Assembly (NCBI RefSeq): GCF_019649055.1
Contig: NW_026570221.1
Span: 3,286,001 to 3,350,000 of the forward strand
Direction: 5' to 3'
From: Paramacrobiotus metropolitanus
Lineage: Eukaryota > Tardigrada > Eutardigrada > Parachela > Macrobiotidae
DNA: 64,000 nt
Both the position numbers and the translations under genes were made by a program. The first letter of the stretch is position 1. Each line of letters opens with the position of its first letter. Below are positions 11,541 to 23,258 of the stretch, piece by piece. The notes beneath the pieces are model-generated. The model did not search any database, was not told the DNA's origin, and saw only the letters and a list, made by a program, of their open reading frames with translations.

Positions 11541-13337
11541 ATGCTTATTGAAGGGCGCGACACGAAAGCAATGCGGTTTGGCTTGTTTATTTTGCTCTAC
11601 ATCCAAAGCAGTCTTGGTAAGATATTATGTTTTCGATGAGATAAAGCACCCAACAGTATAAGCGGGATAACTGGTCTACTCGAACTGTTTCTCTGAACTG
11701 CTGCCGTCACCCTGGAGTATTACATTGTACTACGGTCGTTCGGTTGAAAAATCTTGAATTACAGCTCCCACAAACCGATTTCCTTCCCTTTTTTTTTAAA
11801 TAAGTAGATCACAGCTTTTACAGAGTACAGGGAATTTTTGGAAAAATTGAACCGTCGTCAAATAACTACAGTACACATGATAACTTCGCTTCAGTCATTA
11901 TGTGTACTTGCATTCGTATACATTAAAAGTAAATTTTTTTATTCATCGTACAAAAACTGTGTCCTTTGAAAACTGTTAGGATTGGAAATGTATTACGTGT
12001 ACGTAATCAGTAACTGTTCTATGAGTGTACTATCTTCATAGCTGATCAGTGAGTGGAACGTCCACTCAGTACACCTATCCCTAATGATGATCAGACTTCT
12101 GGGTGAAGTGCTGACTAATGTTTGAGTGTTGTGTTACCAACTGTGCTATATAAGCGAGTGTTGTACAGAACATCTATGAACATCTTGTGGACATCACTGA
12201 ATGAACAACTGCGGAAGTATCTGAGTTGGTTCGTTAGTACAGTTAGTACGGTAGTCAGTTATCACCTTCCTACAGACCACTATTTAATTTTCAAGAAAAA
12301 CTTTATTACGTAAACTGTAAGAAGAGATCGTCCTCTTACCCATTCGTTCAAAATATTTTGCAGCTACGTCGACGTACACGAAGTCCGCTTACCTCTCACA
12401 AAACCTGACTTCACGCCCCACCGTGCTTGCTCCAGTCGTGCCATCGTATCCCTTTCGAAGAGATTTATTCACAGCAGAAGAATGCAACCTTTACTTCACC
12501 CTTGGATCCAATGGATCCATGTGTTTGTTGATTCCCGGCTCCCGTTTATGTGCCATAACTGAAAAATCACCCCGCCGATTCGTGATGATGAACACGTACG
12601 TGGAGGTCCCGTGTCTCCACCCAACGCGATCGCAGTTGGTTAAAACCACCCAAAGAGTAAGCCAAATCAGTCCGCAACGCGCAGTAGTGCTGCATTTGGA
12701 TGAAGAACCCGATAAAGAGGATTTGGTTACCGTTGACGTCATCGAACCCATTCGCAACCAAACCGTACACATTGGCATTATTGGCTGTTATTCGCCGAAT
12801 ACTACAGCCAGAGTGTACGAAGTGGGTACAATTCCCAACCTCCACAGTTTTGCCCTTTATAACTGTCACAATCAAGCGGTCCGCAAGTCTGATTTCGGTC
12901 GAATGCCACAAATACGGCAGATTGTGTTAACTTTATGTACGATAAACATGCTGGAGCCGGGCACCTTCACTGATTTGCCACATTTGCGTAGCTTGGTTCT
13001 GGAGAGACAACTAATCCTGGCGTTATTTAGTGCAAAAAATCCTAGCGGAGCCAACAGCTCTGTGAATGCTAACTATCTCGATTACCTTTATAATCTGCAC
13101 TGCGACTGCTCATTTGCCTGGTTGCGCCGTTTCCTAAATCAGATGCCGGATTTGATCGAGGCAAAAGATGCCGGTGAAGTGTTCATAGTGGGCAACTACG
13201 TTTCCACAGCTGTAAAGCGAAATGGTAACGATACGGAGGTCTTCAGCGTGGATTGTTCGAAAAAGATTACCTTGGAGAATATCTGGGCAGGCAATGAGTT
13301 TTCGTACAACGCATCTTGTTCTGATGTTATCTGCTAA
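11541..13337 (+). CDS. secreted LRR-family protein, two exons
   Basis: Exon 1 is 11541-11616 and exon 2 is 12364-13337, with a GTAAGA donor, TTTTGCAG acceptor and phase 1, as in the 9.4 kb gene. Translation may start at 11541 (349 aa) or at the in-frame ATG 11571 (339 aa). The second gives the more typical leader, MRFGLFILLYIQSSL. The mature part repeats the family layout: YPFRRDLF, CNLYFTLG, MCLLIPG, a central block (VHIGIIGCYSPNTTARVYE), LRR strands around TFTDLPHLRSLVLE, cap LHCDCSFAWLRRFL, and tail CSDVIC. The intron is 747 bp against 193 bp in the sister gene and contains a TATATAAG at about 12148. Function unknown beyond a probable extracellular binding role. Confidence 0.85.
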
Positions 13338-13590
13338 CTCTGTCTTTCCTTTCCTGCCTTGCTTTGGAGATAAATGCGCATATGGGCTTATTATCTAGTG
13401 CGTATGGATGGTACGTGAAGTGCAATCGCATAGGTTAACTCAGCTTTGCAATAATAACTGGTAAGGGAGGCGTAATAATATTTTACAGGTATCTTAAAGT
13501 TCTTATACAAATGCACGCACGGGACTTTTACCTTCGCGCACTTCTAAATGCTTGTTCTGCGTTGATATATATTTTATTAAACGATCTTTG

Positions 13591-13720
13591 TAATACTTCG
13601 CTTGGCCCAGTATTTTAATCAGTTCCGCTGTAGCGATCAGTATATTAATCACTTGAACGATTTGATAATCTTTGTGGCGGGCGGCTTCATGAACTATTAC
13701 GGCTGACATGCAGTCGTTGC
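13591..13720 (+). repeat. half copy of the inverted-repeat element at 20.2 kb
   Basis: This stretch matches the left arm and adjoining interior of the element at 20158-20441 (TACTTCGCTTGGCCCA, ATCAGTATATTAATCACTT and TGTGGCGGGCGGCT words). The opposite arm is missing. Confidence 0.55.
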
Positions 13721-14149
13721 ACTGAAACTACATCTCCAACAGCATCATGAGATGGAGCAGTAGCAAAAGCGCATATTATTACTACTGTCTACGACTAAAT
13801 ATTTCCGAACGATCTTGTGTTGCAATACGCATTATCAATTTAATTAGTTCGTCAGGAACCGCTGAGGTGAAAGCTCTTCGTAAGGATATTAGCGTTTTCA
13901 GTTTAAACATCACCCTCTTTCATGTAACGCAATCCGACTGCAGATTCAGTATTAGCGGATTTAGAAAACACTTTTCAAAGTTGAAAAAATCAAAACAAAA
14001 CTCTGACTGCCGGCCCCCAACCACCCCAGTGTTACCTTGGGTGGTGGCACTGGAATGGTTCCAGTGGAATCACAGACAAAAAAAATTTGTTTTCGCATTC
14101 TGCTCGCTGCTTAAAATAATAACGCAGATTCCGAATATGGTGTCAGAAA
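13721..14149. other. no gene seen
   Basis: An ORF at 13747-14250 is open but its N-terminal two thirds have no family match. Its end overlaps the LINE fragment in another frame. Confidence 0.35.
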
Positions 14150-15225
14150 ATGTTTTGGATTGCCTCCAGGAGCGTTCGTTCGAAGATTTGGCTCACGTGT
14201 GCAGATGTCTCTTCCAGTACGGCGGGAAGGTTTGGGGACGCGCCGCATAGAGACACTAGCTGTTTGTGCCTATTTGGCATCGGTGTACTCTGTGCTGCCT
14301 ATCGTCTCTGAATTCTACCAGCCGACTGAAGAGTGTCTAACGGAAGCAGCTTTGGAGTCCTGGACGCAGTGCGAAACCCCAGCAGATTTTATTCGGAAAT
14401 TTCAATACGCGTGGGATGCGCCAATGATCGAGCGGAACATTTCCATGTTGATGTCGAGTGCAGAAGGAAACGAACGTAACAGGGCTGTTTTGCTGGCTGC
14501 ACTAAGCAAAGACTCGGGAGCCTGGTTAAATGCGTTGCCTGCTCTTTGTCTGGGAACATTCCTTAGAGACGACGATGTCCGAATCGGTGTCGCATTGCGG
14601 TTTGGATTGCCAGTGGTAGTGGCGCACAACTGTATTGCATGCGGCAAGCAAATGGAAATTAACGGACACCACGGGTTATCCTGCAATAAGTCAACCAAAG
14701 GACGATGGGCGCGGCACCAAGAAATGTACAGTATTACTAAAAATTGTTGCGAAAGCGCCGGTTTTCTCTGTCAACTAGGACCGACCGGCTTATCGAGCAA
14801 GGACGGAAAAAGACCCGACGGGATGACTTGGATTCCAGTCCGCCAAGGGAAACCACTGGTGTGGGATGTAAACAGTTGGTGCACGGTCGCAGACTCTCAT
14901 GTCACCGGCAGCTCGAAGAAAGCTGGATACGTGGCTCAGCTCGCAGAAAATGCCAAGCGCCGGACATATTCGTTTGTGGAAAATGGAAACTTTTTTATCC
15001 TTTAGTGATTGAGACGTTGGGAGTATTTGGCCCCGCTTTCAGTGAATTGTTGCATTTCATGGGCCGTAAAATTCGAGACTTAACTGGAGAAACGCGTTCT
15101 ACTGCTTTCATTAAGCAACGTTTTAGTCTCGCCGTTGTAAAAGGAAATGCTACGGCTGTTTTGAGCACGTTACCTTTTAACCCAAGAGAAGATAGAGATT
15201 TTGGTTGTTTTTTTAATGTTTAAAT
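14150..15225 (+). mobile_element. R2-like LINE, 5'-truncated 3' fragment with frameshift
   Basis: The frame from about 14160 to 15005 encodes only the region after the reverse transcriptase. It starts at LPVRREGLGTRR and contains a CX2CX8HX4C zinc motif (CIACGKQMEINGHHGLSC). It then has KRPDGMT...VWDVNSW, matching the RPDG...WDVT motif of the two LINE copies near 28 kb. A shift in a T run near 14990 moves the conserved C-terminal tail (VIETLGVFGPAFSELLHFMG to about 15220) into the next frame. A Cys-His motif followed by a PD..D-type site is the layout of LINEs with a restriction-like endonuclease (R2 and relatives). Dead copy. Confidence 0.7.
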
Positions 15226-16053
15226 TTTAACTATCAAGTAGTGTACCGGCGCTTGCAGTTGTTGTTATCGTGGTGGCTATTGCCCATTAAGAGTTCTTTT
15301 GTTGCAAATTTATTAATGTTAATATTATACTTTCCAATATACCTGTACAAACGTGAAAGAAATATGAAAATATGGATCCATGTCAGAATGCACTTTACAG
15401 CAAAAACTGAAACTGAAGCTAACTTGCTGAAGTGTTTGTCATTGTTGAAAACTTCTACCATAAAAAATTAACACAAGATGCCAAAAGATTTCAGTGCATC
15501 GTTGAGCTATAACACTGCAGAAAAATGGTTTTAAAAGTTTTCATGCTTAACAAAAATTTTCAAGCACCGACAGCCTTGACGGCAGTTGGGTTGCGGTTTT
15601 AGTGATTTTATTCCTTTAGAGAGGTTTTTTGCACAGGGACGGAGTAGGTGGTTTTTTGGGTTGTGATATTGTTTTTAGAAATATAAAAGGAATATGGGTA
15701 GAGTTACGTAATGCTTTTTATTGATTCGCATACATTTGTTTAATTATTTTGTACTTTTCACATTTTTGCGGGATTGTTTTTGTTATTTCCGGGAAACAAA
15801 CGAATTGTTATATATGCGTCACAGCAAAGACGCCAGACACCGTAAAGAATGGAAATATGTGGCATATAGTGATTGAGGTTGTTTAGCGATTAGCGATTTA
15901 ATAAAGCGATTAAATAAAGCAATAGCGATGCGATGCGATGCGAGGTTTAGCGATTTAATAAAGCAATAATAAACGGTGGTTTAGCTCCTGGTCTGCGCTG
16001 GCGATGGTGGTAGAAAGAACCCGTTACTTCAAAGAAACTAATAACACCAACAA
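15226..16053. other. 3' flank of CR4 locus B
   Basis: The region from about 15600 to 15720 resembles the flank of locus A2. A GCGATTTAATAAAGC/GCGATGCGATGC simple repeat lies at 15890-15975. No gene was seen. Confidence 0.45.
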
Positions 16054-17294
16054 TTATGCGATCCACAATACATGTGTCCGATTTCTTTTAGGCTCTTGTA
16101 CGGTATTTCCGATAATGTACAGTCTCTGCACTTCCTTTTGCGCTTTGCACTGTTCGCACTGATTTTGGGCACCGTTAGTTGCATTCATGCAGGTATCCAG
16201 TTTGTTAATCGCTATGTTCAAGTAATGTCTTTTATACGATTCCAGCCTGTCCCAGGCGTCGTTGAGTGATCCCGACCAGGCATCGATCTGGGCATATGGC
16301 CAGCCGCCGCGCGCAAACTTGAACATCACAGCCTGTTCTGGACGGGTACCGCATATGACCTTCTGGAGGCAGTTATAACCTTTCGAGATCACCATCATGA
16401 CCATCGGTACACAGCAAGGATGGATGACCATGCTCACTTTTCCCTCGTCACAGTACGGCATACCTGTCAACAAAGACATACGATGTAAACACCACTCGTT
16501 CATGTTGCGCCACAGAGTTTGTATGCGGGAAACCAGCACGCGGGAAGCGCGGGTGGGCTGTCGAAATATACCCACTCAACCGGTGCGCTAGTCTGCGTTA
16601 CACAAACTACGTGTACGGGAAAGAACCAGGTCTTTACGCTTTAAGCCTTCAGGCGACGAAAGTGAACAAAAATTAAGTACAACACGATCTAAAACTCTGC
16701 TGTCGTATGATGGAAAGAATTTACCTGTCTCAGGATCATGATAGTAATTCGGGCTGTGCATCACACCGGAAAAAAAGCTCGGCTCATCGTTATCGTCCCT
16801 ATCAATAGGCTCCAGCTTCGGTATTTCATCCGAAGGGGATGCGCACGTGTCCCAGAAACGGCTCAAAGCGTAAACCTTATATTGACAGGCCAGTTCCTTG
16901 TATATGTCTGAGCAACATGCACAGTATCTCTCCGGAGTGCACAGTAAATCCTCCTTTCCCTTGCAAGACCACGGAGATGAACCTGCCTTAAAGGGGCGAC
17001 GACACTACAAACCAGAACGAGCACGTAAACAGGTTGCATGCGAAACGAACAGTTAAACGTTAAACAGCATATTGAAGACTGCTTATTAAAGGAGATGTTT
17101 ACGGGACAGCACTGCACGTATGATGGGCTTACAGTATAATTGAACTGGTACGTTACATTCACCGCCATTCCAGATTCCGTTGTTCCGCTGCTGATTTCGG
17201 CGATTGTCGGCACACTGCAGTCTTTCAACGGGTCTGTGTCGATATTTGCAATTTTTTTGAACAGTTCATCCTTATGTGCGGGATCGATGGAGCA
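16054..17294 (-). CDS. CR4 locus B: cysteine-rich secreted protein, exons 2-4
   Basis: Minus-strand exons are 17294-17133, 17004-16725 and 16463-16054. All are open, with GTAAGC, GTAAAT and AG sites and the family phases. Exon 2 begins CSIDPAHKDELFKKI and ends FNYT. Exon 3 has RYCACCSDIYKELACQYKVYALSRFWDTC, then the acidic DRDDNDEPSFF stretch. Exon 4 begins GMPYCDEGKVSMVIHPCC and carries CLQKVICGTRPEQ, LDTCMNATNGAQNQCEQC and KRNRTHVLW. A standard signal-peptide exon was not found upstream; the sequence before exon 2 is open (SPLYLWASFSEATLLPL) but has no good donor. So the gene is either headless or uses a distant first exon. Its exon 4 is very close to locus A2. Confidence 0.7.
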
Positions 17295-18279
17295 CTGTAC
17301 AAGATGCAGAGGTTTTTCGCGTAAGTACGTATGCAGCGGCAGAAGTGTGGCTTCGCTAAATGATGCCCACAAATACAAAGGGGATACCAAAAGTTTTTTT
17401 CCCTATTTTATATGTTTTCCCGCAGACTCTTTCAGCTCTTCTCTTTAATATTTTCATAAATACCATTAATCGACTAGTCAGTAGAAAATTTACTTTAGAT
17501 TTTATTCGATGCGGTTGAGAAAATGCAAAGAAAAGACGGTTGATAGTTTCTGGCGCCTTCTACTGTGGTTCCCTCGCATCAGTTTTGTTTTGTTATCATT
17601 CTCCCCGTTCGTAATTCAAGAAGCACAATCTGTTTTCATGTTTGAAATTCTTCTTTCTTTCAGAACAACTTAAGAAAGAAAAATATAAAACCCCGAATGG
17701 TTTTTTAAAACAATTAAAACTGTTCACGACCAGATGCCAAAACCCGGAAAATGGGCAATAAATATTAAAGTTTTGTGAAAAAAATTCGTAGTCGATAGCC
17801 TGGCGAAAAAATAACTCTTGGCTAAAATGCAATGGAGTCAACAAAAATTACAGTTTTTTTTTATGAAAAGAATCAGAAGTTCAGAAAAGCAGGAAAGCGG
17901 AAAACGAGGAAAATGTGCGTCGTTCTAAAAAAATTATCCTTTTTTTGCGGAAGGTTTAGAAACGTTTTCACACTAGGACAAAAACAAGGACAGCACTAGA
18001 ATTCAATAACATAAATTTTAATTAAAACCGTCAAGGAGGAGAGAAGTGGCGCTAAAAGAACTAAATTTTGGCTGATGGAAGTCGTTAGGCTGCCCGAACT
18101 AGCACCGGCTAGACAATTTTTCGTCTGGCCAGTTCTTCATCGATAGTTAAAATTATTTTTTCCTTCGATAGCCTAGGGAATTAGTTATGCAACAAAAAAT
18201 ATATCGTGGATGCATCACTTCAAACGAGAACCAGGCAAAATAGGGAAAAAAACTTTTGGTATGTCCTTTGTATATGAAA
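17295..18279. other. upstream of CR4 locus B, no exon found
   Basis: I looked on the minus strand for a leader exon ending in a GTAAGT-type donor in phase 0 and found none. AT-rich, with no other feature. Confidence 0.4.
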
Positions 18280-18450
18280 ATAAAAATAGATGAAATACAA
18301 AAATACATAGATAAAATATAAATATAGAAAATGTAAATGCAGATATAGAAATTCTTTTTATAAAAGTAGAGAAATATAAATACAGATATAGATACGTAAT
18401 TATAAATACATATAAATATTATATAAATATAAAATTAATTACACTGTAGA
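18280..18450. repeat. AT-rich simple-sequence tract
   Basis: Degenerate repeats of ATATAAATA/ATAGAAATA words, about 85% A+T over 170 bp. Confidence 0.6.
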
Positions 18451-18869
18451 GGGGAATATTGAGAACTCATGAACACCAATTCCGATCTTGATGATCACCT
18501 TCACATGCTTGTTTATGCTAGCGCATTTTGTGCTCTCTGAGCACAATTTTTTGGAGCTGTAAGGGAAAAACAAGCGGACATAAAGCTGAGAACAAGCTTA
18601 AGAAACAATGAACATTTAAGCTAAATCTGCAACACGTTTGCATGCTGGTGGATCCGATTCTTGGACATCAACTGCTCTACCTCCACCACCTATGGGTGGA
18701 CCGGAGGTTCAGCCCGCTTCCTGCCGATAAAACGCAATTACAAATGTTTCGGCTGACAGACGGTGGCATTTGTGTACCGAACATAAGCCGCGGCTGTAGT
18801 ACATCTGCTGTACAAGCTGTCCGGCAATTTCTGTCGTAAAGGGTACAGCTAGCGCGAAATTTGCGCTTA

Positions 18870-19200
18870 AAATGGTGGCCACGTCACTACGCTTATCGGA
18901 CTGCCTAAATGCGCTCCGCAGATAGATTGTCCATTACTACACCGACCGTTTTCTAACCACATTCAGCCAGGCAGTTACTGTTATTCTCATTAAATTATCT
19001 GGCGTGCACCAAGCTACCTACCAGCCAGATGCATGTTACGTATTTAAGCAGTGTGGCGTGGCGCGCCGTAGCATAGAGTTTGGCGTAACACGCAAACTTG
19101 TGTACTTCGCTGTATTGAACCGGCAGAAATTACCGGACAAGCTTGTACATTCTCATTCTTGCATGTTTTGGTGCTATCGGAGTGTTTGAATAACACTTCA
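18870..19200 (+). repeat. dispersed repeat shared with 26990-27270
   Basis: Long collinear similarity to 26990-27270, including TTCTCATAAAATTATCTGGCG-like and CAGTGTGGCGTG words and a shared but non-conserved reading frame. No terminal repeats were seen. Confidence 0.55.
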
Positions 19201-19309
19201 TGTGCAGCGAGACAGATTTTTTTGTGCGGATCCATTATCGTAAATCACTGACTTCAAATTACAAAAAAACTGGAAGTGAATGAGCGATTCCGCTGCAAAA
19301 ATGCTTGGA

Positions 19310-19450
19310 AATCCAATAAAAATACTTGTTTTGCATCGATTTTAAGTCCATTAAACGATTTTCGAAGAAATCTTTTTTGTATTAAAAAGGTTGTGTTTCC
19401 CTTACTTGTAACTGTGGGCAGAATGTGACTAATAACATCGGTGCGTTGAA
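19310..19450 (+). repeat. remnant of an LRR-gene 3' flank
   Basis: Matches 545-690, the flank after the LRR fragment at the left edge (CGATTTTAAG, TTAAAAAGGTTGT and ATAACATC words). It marks a lost LRR unit. Confidence 0.5.
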
Positions 19451-19837
19451 ACCACTTGAAACAAGCTTCTACTGTAGCTCCAGTTAAGCAACGTGCCCGC
19501 TACTTTGCATATTCGACCTCTCCCAGAAATCGTTTGCCTTCGTCTGTAATTGCTGTCGCGGATGTTTTCGGCTGTCCGCAAGAAAAGTGGTTATTCTGAC
19601 TGACCGGCTTCTGCAATATACTGGCGTTGCCAGTGCCACGCAGTGCTCAGGAGCTGTCAAAAACAAAAGAAATTGAGGCAAACATGTTATCATCCACTCG
19701 AAACGCGTTGCCTTCTCCGGTTGAACGCAATGTCCGTCACTTACTGCCTTATCGAATAACAAGAATACCGGTTGATTTGTGATGCGCTGATTGCTGAGTC
19801 CAGCTTCTGGTTGCCAAAATCACTCGGGTCTCTTGCG

Positions 19838-19845
19838 TATTTGAG
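19838..19845 (+). promoter_or_regulatory. TATTTGAG box, CR4 locus C
   Basis: Position equivalent to the TATTTAA boxes of loci D-H, followed by the same GCCAAG word. The block before it (about 19680-19790) carries the family words CCACTCGAAACGCGTTGCC and AATAACAAGAATAC. Confidence 0.5.
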
Positions 19846-19997
19846 CCAAGTAGAACAGAACCGTAATAATATTATCATATCATAATTCCTTGTGGAATTG
19901 TCATAATTTAGTCAACAGTGCTAGAAGTGGATCTAGATAGATTTTGTATGATCTGTACTCGCAACGTCGTGATTGGTTAAGCTTCTTCAATCAAAGA

Positions 19998-21768
19998 ATG
20001 TCAACCGTTATTGCGGTCATCGCTATCACCTTGAGCGGTGTGCTGTTGTGCGGCTGTAGTACATTTCGTGATTCTTGGTATGGACAACCTCTGTACAGGA
20101 CTGATCAGCCCTTCGAGGACTGGTTTGAAGTAAGTGGTGAATTACAGTCATTTACAGATGCATACTTCGCCTTGCCCATTATTTCAATCAGTACCACTTT
20201 AGGGATCAATATATTAATCACTTTACCGAACTGAGAGCCTCTGTGGCGGGCGGCTACATGAACAACCACGGCTGACTGAAATGCAGTCTATGCATTACTA
20301 TTCAGTCTATGCAGCCTACGCAGCTTATCAGTGTGCAATCTATGCAGTAAGACCAGCACTGCATCTATGCAGTAAAAGTGATTAATATATTGATCCCTAA
20401 AGCGGTACTGATTAAAATAATGGGCCAAGCGAAGTAGGCATAAAAGTTTTCCTTCTACTTCATAAATCTTGATTATACTCGTATATACTTCGTTGACTTG
20501 GTCCGTATGACGCCGTCTGCTGTGCTTGACGAATACAGTTTATCGCATTTGTTAATGTTGAATCGAATTATCATATTTTTGTCTGTACAGTGTGTGACCT
20601 CTTCCACACCACCGGACTTAATGCTTGAAAAGGTTGCCAAATTATCAATTACCGACAGCACAGTGCAGTGACCCGAATATTACTCAAATCCCCAGCAACT
20701 CCTCGGCAACCGGCGCTCTAGTGAATGTCTCGCACATCCATTACAAGGTTAGCCCTACTTTGCTCCGTGGTGCGTGTTTCGGGCACTACGCCGTCAATAT
20801 GGTACGCTGCTGTATAAAACACAACTGATTTGAGCATTCTTTCTTAATTCAATTAGTGCAACCCTTAACTGGACTACATACCATGAGATATTATCCGTGC
20901 TTGCATGCGAACCAACTACAATGGCTTCTTGCAGCGCCTGCACGACCCTGTTTAGCGCTGCTATGTTCCAATACGATCTGTTCGCTTTGAACCGTTTCTG
21001 GAATACTTGTACACCCGTTTATGATAAAATCACCAGTTTGGAGACTATTAACAAGAAAGTTATGGATGAACCGTATTGGTATGACGAGTGGTACTTCCTA
21101 CAAACAGACCCGCCTTCCAGTCGTGTTCATAACGCAGGTAACATCGTATTTCCATTCTGGGCCATGGACGAAGTTGGGATAGTGATCTCTTCTCCGTTTC
21201 GTACATATGTAACGTTAATACCATAAAAGGGCAATCAAGTAGCCTTTGTCAGCACTTTGTGCAATAAGTTCAGCTTGATCAGTAAAACGTGGCACACGCT
21301 GCTTTTTTTATGTAGTACAAAACGAAACGTACGCTTGTGTGAGTAAGAGTTTAATGGAGCACAAGCCCCACGCAAACAAATTTTCTGAGTGAAAATATGT
21401 TTTTCCGGGCGATCAAAGCACATATGTGATAGAGATGAGCGTAGCGTTTGCAGTTTTATTGGGCTAGTTCAATTAATCCGCGGAAAACAATGATACACTT
21501 ACATTTTCAGTCTTCTTTCACAGGTACGTATTGTGACGACCATAAACCGAGCATGGTCATTCATCCCTGTTTCGACCAGCCGCTAATGGTGGTGATCGAC
21601 AAAAGCTCAGTCTACGAAGACAGGTGGTGCTACCAAAAGGTCATCTTGGCATCCCGTCCGGAGCAAAATGTGGCCTTTAAGTTAAACTGGGCCTTTGTGG
21701 CCCAGTTAAATGTGGCCTTTAAGTTATCTCAGTTATCTCTGTGTGACCCATCTGGTACACTAGGGTAG
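19998..21768 (+). pseudogene. CR4 locus C, broken four-exon copy
   Basis: Exon 1 (19998-20129) is intact: leader TVIAVIAITLSGVLLCGC, then QPLYRTDQPFEDWFE and a GTAAGT donor. Exon 2 (20591-20747) has one extra base around 20650, after which the conserved TAQCSDPNITQI runs in another frame. Exon 3 (20857-21137) is also one base out of frame between its acceptor and the conserved CSACTTLFSAAMFQYDLFAL. Exon 4 (21524-21768) starts correctly (GTYCDDHKPSMVIHPCF, CYQKVI). After FKLNW it turns into a short duplicated stretch (VAFKL twice) and stops, losing the C-terminal half. Intron 1 holds an inverted-repeat element. Three separate defects make a pseudogene the best reading. Confidence 0.75.
20158..20441. 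mobile_element. inverted-repeat MITE, ~66-bp arms, in intron 1 of CR4-C
   Basis: The left arm 20158-20226 and right arm 20372-20441 are inverted copies (shared word GGGATCAATATATTAATCACTT). The interior has several short repeats of CTATGCAG. A half copy lies at 13591-13720. No clear target duplication was seen. Confidence 0.65.
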
Positions 21769-22279
21769 TAGTATTCTGTCGTACACAAATTATTGCTATT
21801 AGCAACACTTAATCATCAACTTCCTGCTCAGGCTGGCAGTCCCGGAGAGGGAAGTGGTGGTTAGGGTAGAAAACTGAAACACATCTCTGTGGGGGTTGAT
21901 GCGGACCGCAGCATTCGTACTCAACCAGAATCTGCAGGACATCTGCCAGGACATCTGCATGATGTTGTATTACTTAATTGCTTGTTTGTCATTGTTACCT
22001 GGTTTAGTTCACGATCAATAAAAGAGCAGTATGCTCCTTTGCGCGTGACAGGTTACTTGAAGTTGCGTACCCGGGAACAAGATGACGCCTGGGGCAAACA
22101 CATTGTTGGAGCTAGTCCAGATCTGCTGCAGGCATACCCAATTTTTAATACTTGCCCCTCATTTCTCTAAGGCTGTTCTGTTTTCATTACAACCTTGATA
22201 GAATTTTATGTATCATATCCAGCAGTTTACCTTCTGCTTCCAAGAACTAAGTCAACAGTTAGACACAGGCATATGGCCG
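21769..22279. other. no gene seen
   Basis: A 93-residue ORF (21889-22170) has no match to the local families. It may contain remains of CR4-C exon 4, but I cannot align it. Confidence 0.35.
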
Positions 22280-22640
22280 GGTCCATACTACAGCGGATGA
22301 ATGTTGACTAAGCGGTTCATCATGTCTGACTACCTGTTCTGACCAGCTTGCCATAAGCGCAGCATGTCTAGAAATTATCGGAATCTGCCCATTCTACAGG
22401 TATTTCTAAACCTGATTTTGGCTTAATTTCTTCTTCCGTTCGTACGGGACGTCATTCTGATAAAGGAGGCCTGCAATCTGGCCGCACAGCAAACTGGTGT
22501 TTCTCGATTCTGGCAATCAGTAAGTAATCATAGCTGCTTCGCGACCTTGCATCCTTTTCCAACCTGAACAGTCGTCTGCTTCCTGGAAGCGCTGTATAAG
22601 CAATTCCAGTTGAGATGCTTCAAGAGCATCGTTCTAATAT
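22280..22640 (+). repeat. duplicate of the 3' flank of the 23.3-26.3 kb gene
   Basis: Collinear similarity to 26365-26650 (AGCGGATGAATGTTG, AAGCGGTTCA, GACCACCTGTTCTGAC and AGCATG..TAGA words). It is the tail of a lost tandem copy of that gene. Confidence 0.6.
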
Positions 22641-23159
22641 GGCATATCTTCCCAGATTGCATTATCCAGGAAGTACTCGTAATTAATTACAATAAATACC
22701 TCGTTAACACCAGCGATGCCGGAATGAGCGTGACAGCTTTTCGCTTACGGTGCAATACAGTCTGTGCATGCAAGCCTCGTTAGACATTCGAAGAAGTGCT
22801 ATACGGATATATGTTCCTTGTTGGGCTGATGAAAAAAGCCGTTGGTAATGCCAGTATGACTCACACGGCCAGTTTGTCAGAATCTAATTCAATAAGTACC
22901 TCGCACCAACGTATGGTTACGGAACTAAGGCATATCATAAATCAGCAACGACCACCACAAAACCCTTGGAGCACATATGCATCATAATAATATTGTAATA
23001 ACGTTTATGCATCGCCATCAAGATGCAGAGCTAATCTGGTCTGTCATACAAGATTTCGGAATACCGTATTACCGGCACTTATGCGTCGTTAATACAGAAT
23101 ACAAATGTGCCCTAAAACATCTGTAGCTTTGCAAGCCTAAGTCACACGCTGCTGCGCTC

Positions 23160-23167
23160 TATATAAG
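23160..23167 (+). promoter_or_regulatory. TATA box of the 492-aa secreted gene
   Basis: TATATAAG in a CTCTATATAAGCAC context, 92 bp before the ATG at 23259, with a TCCATTAGTG initiator-like site about 30 bp downstream of the box. Confidence 0.6.
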
Positions 23168-23258
23168 CACACAACGTCGTTTCCATTAGTGTACTGAACC
23201 GGTGTGTGGTGTCACAGTTTTGATTACAGTACTTTTCATCTATTGTCTACTTCGTAAA

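Noticed and set aside
17295-17390. Open frame directly before CR4-B exon 2 as its signal-peptide exon
   Set aside because: It has no ATG and no plausible donor in phase 0; the acceptor before exon 2 indicates that this is intron.
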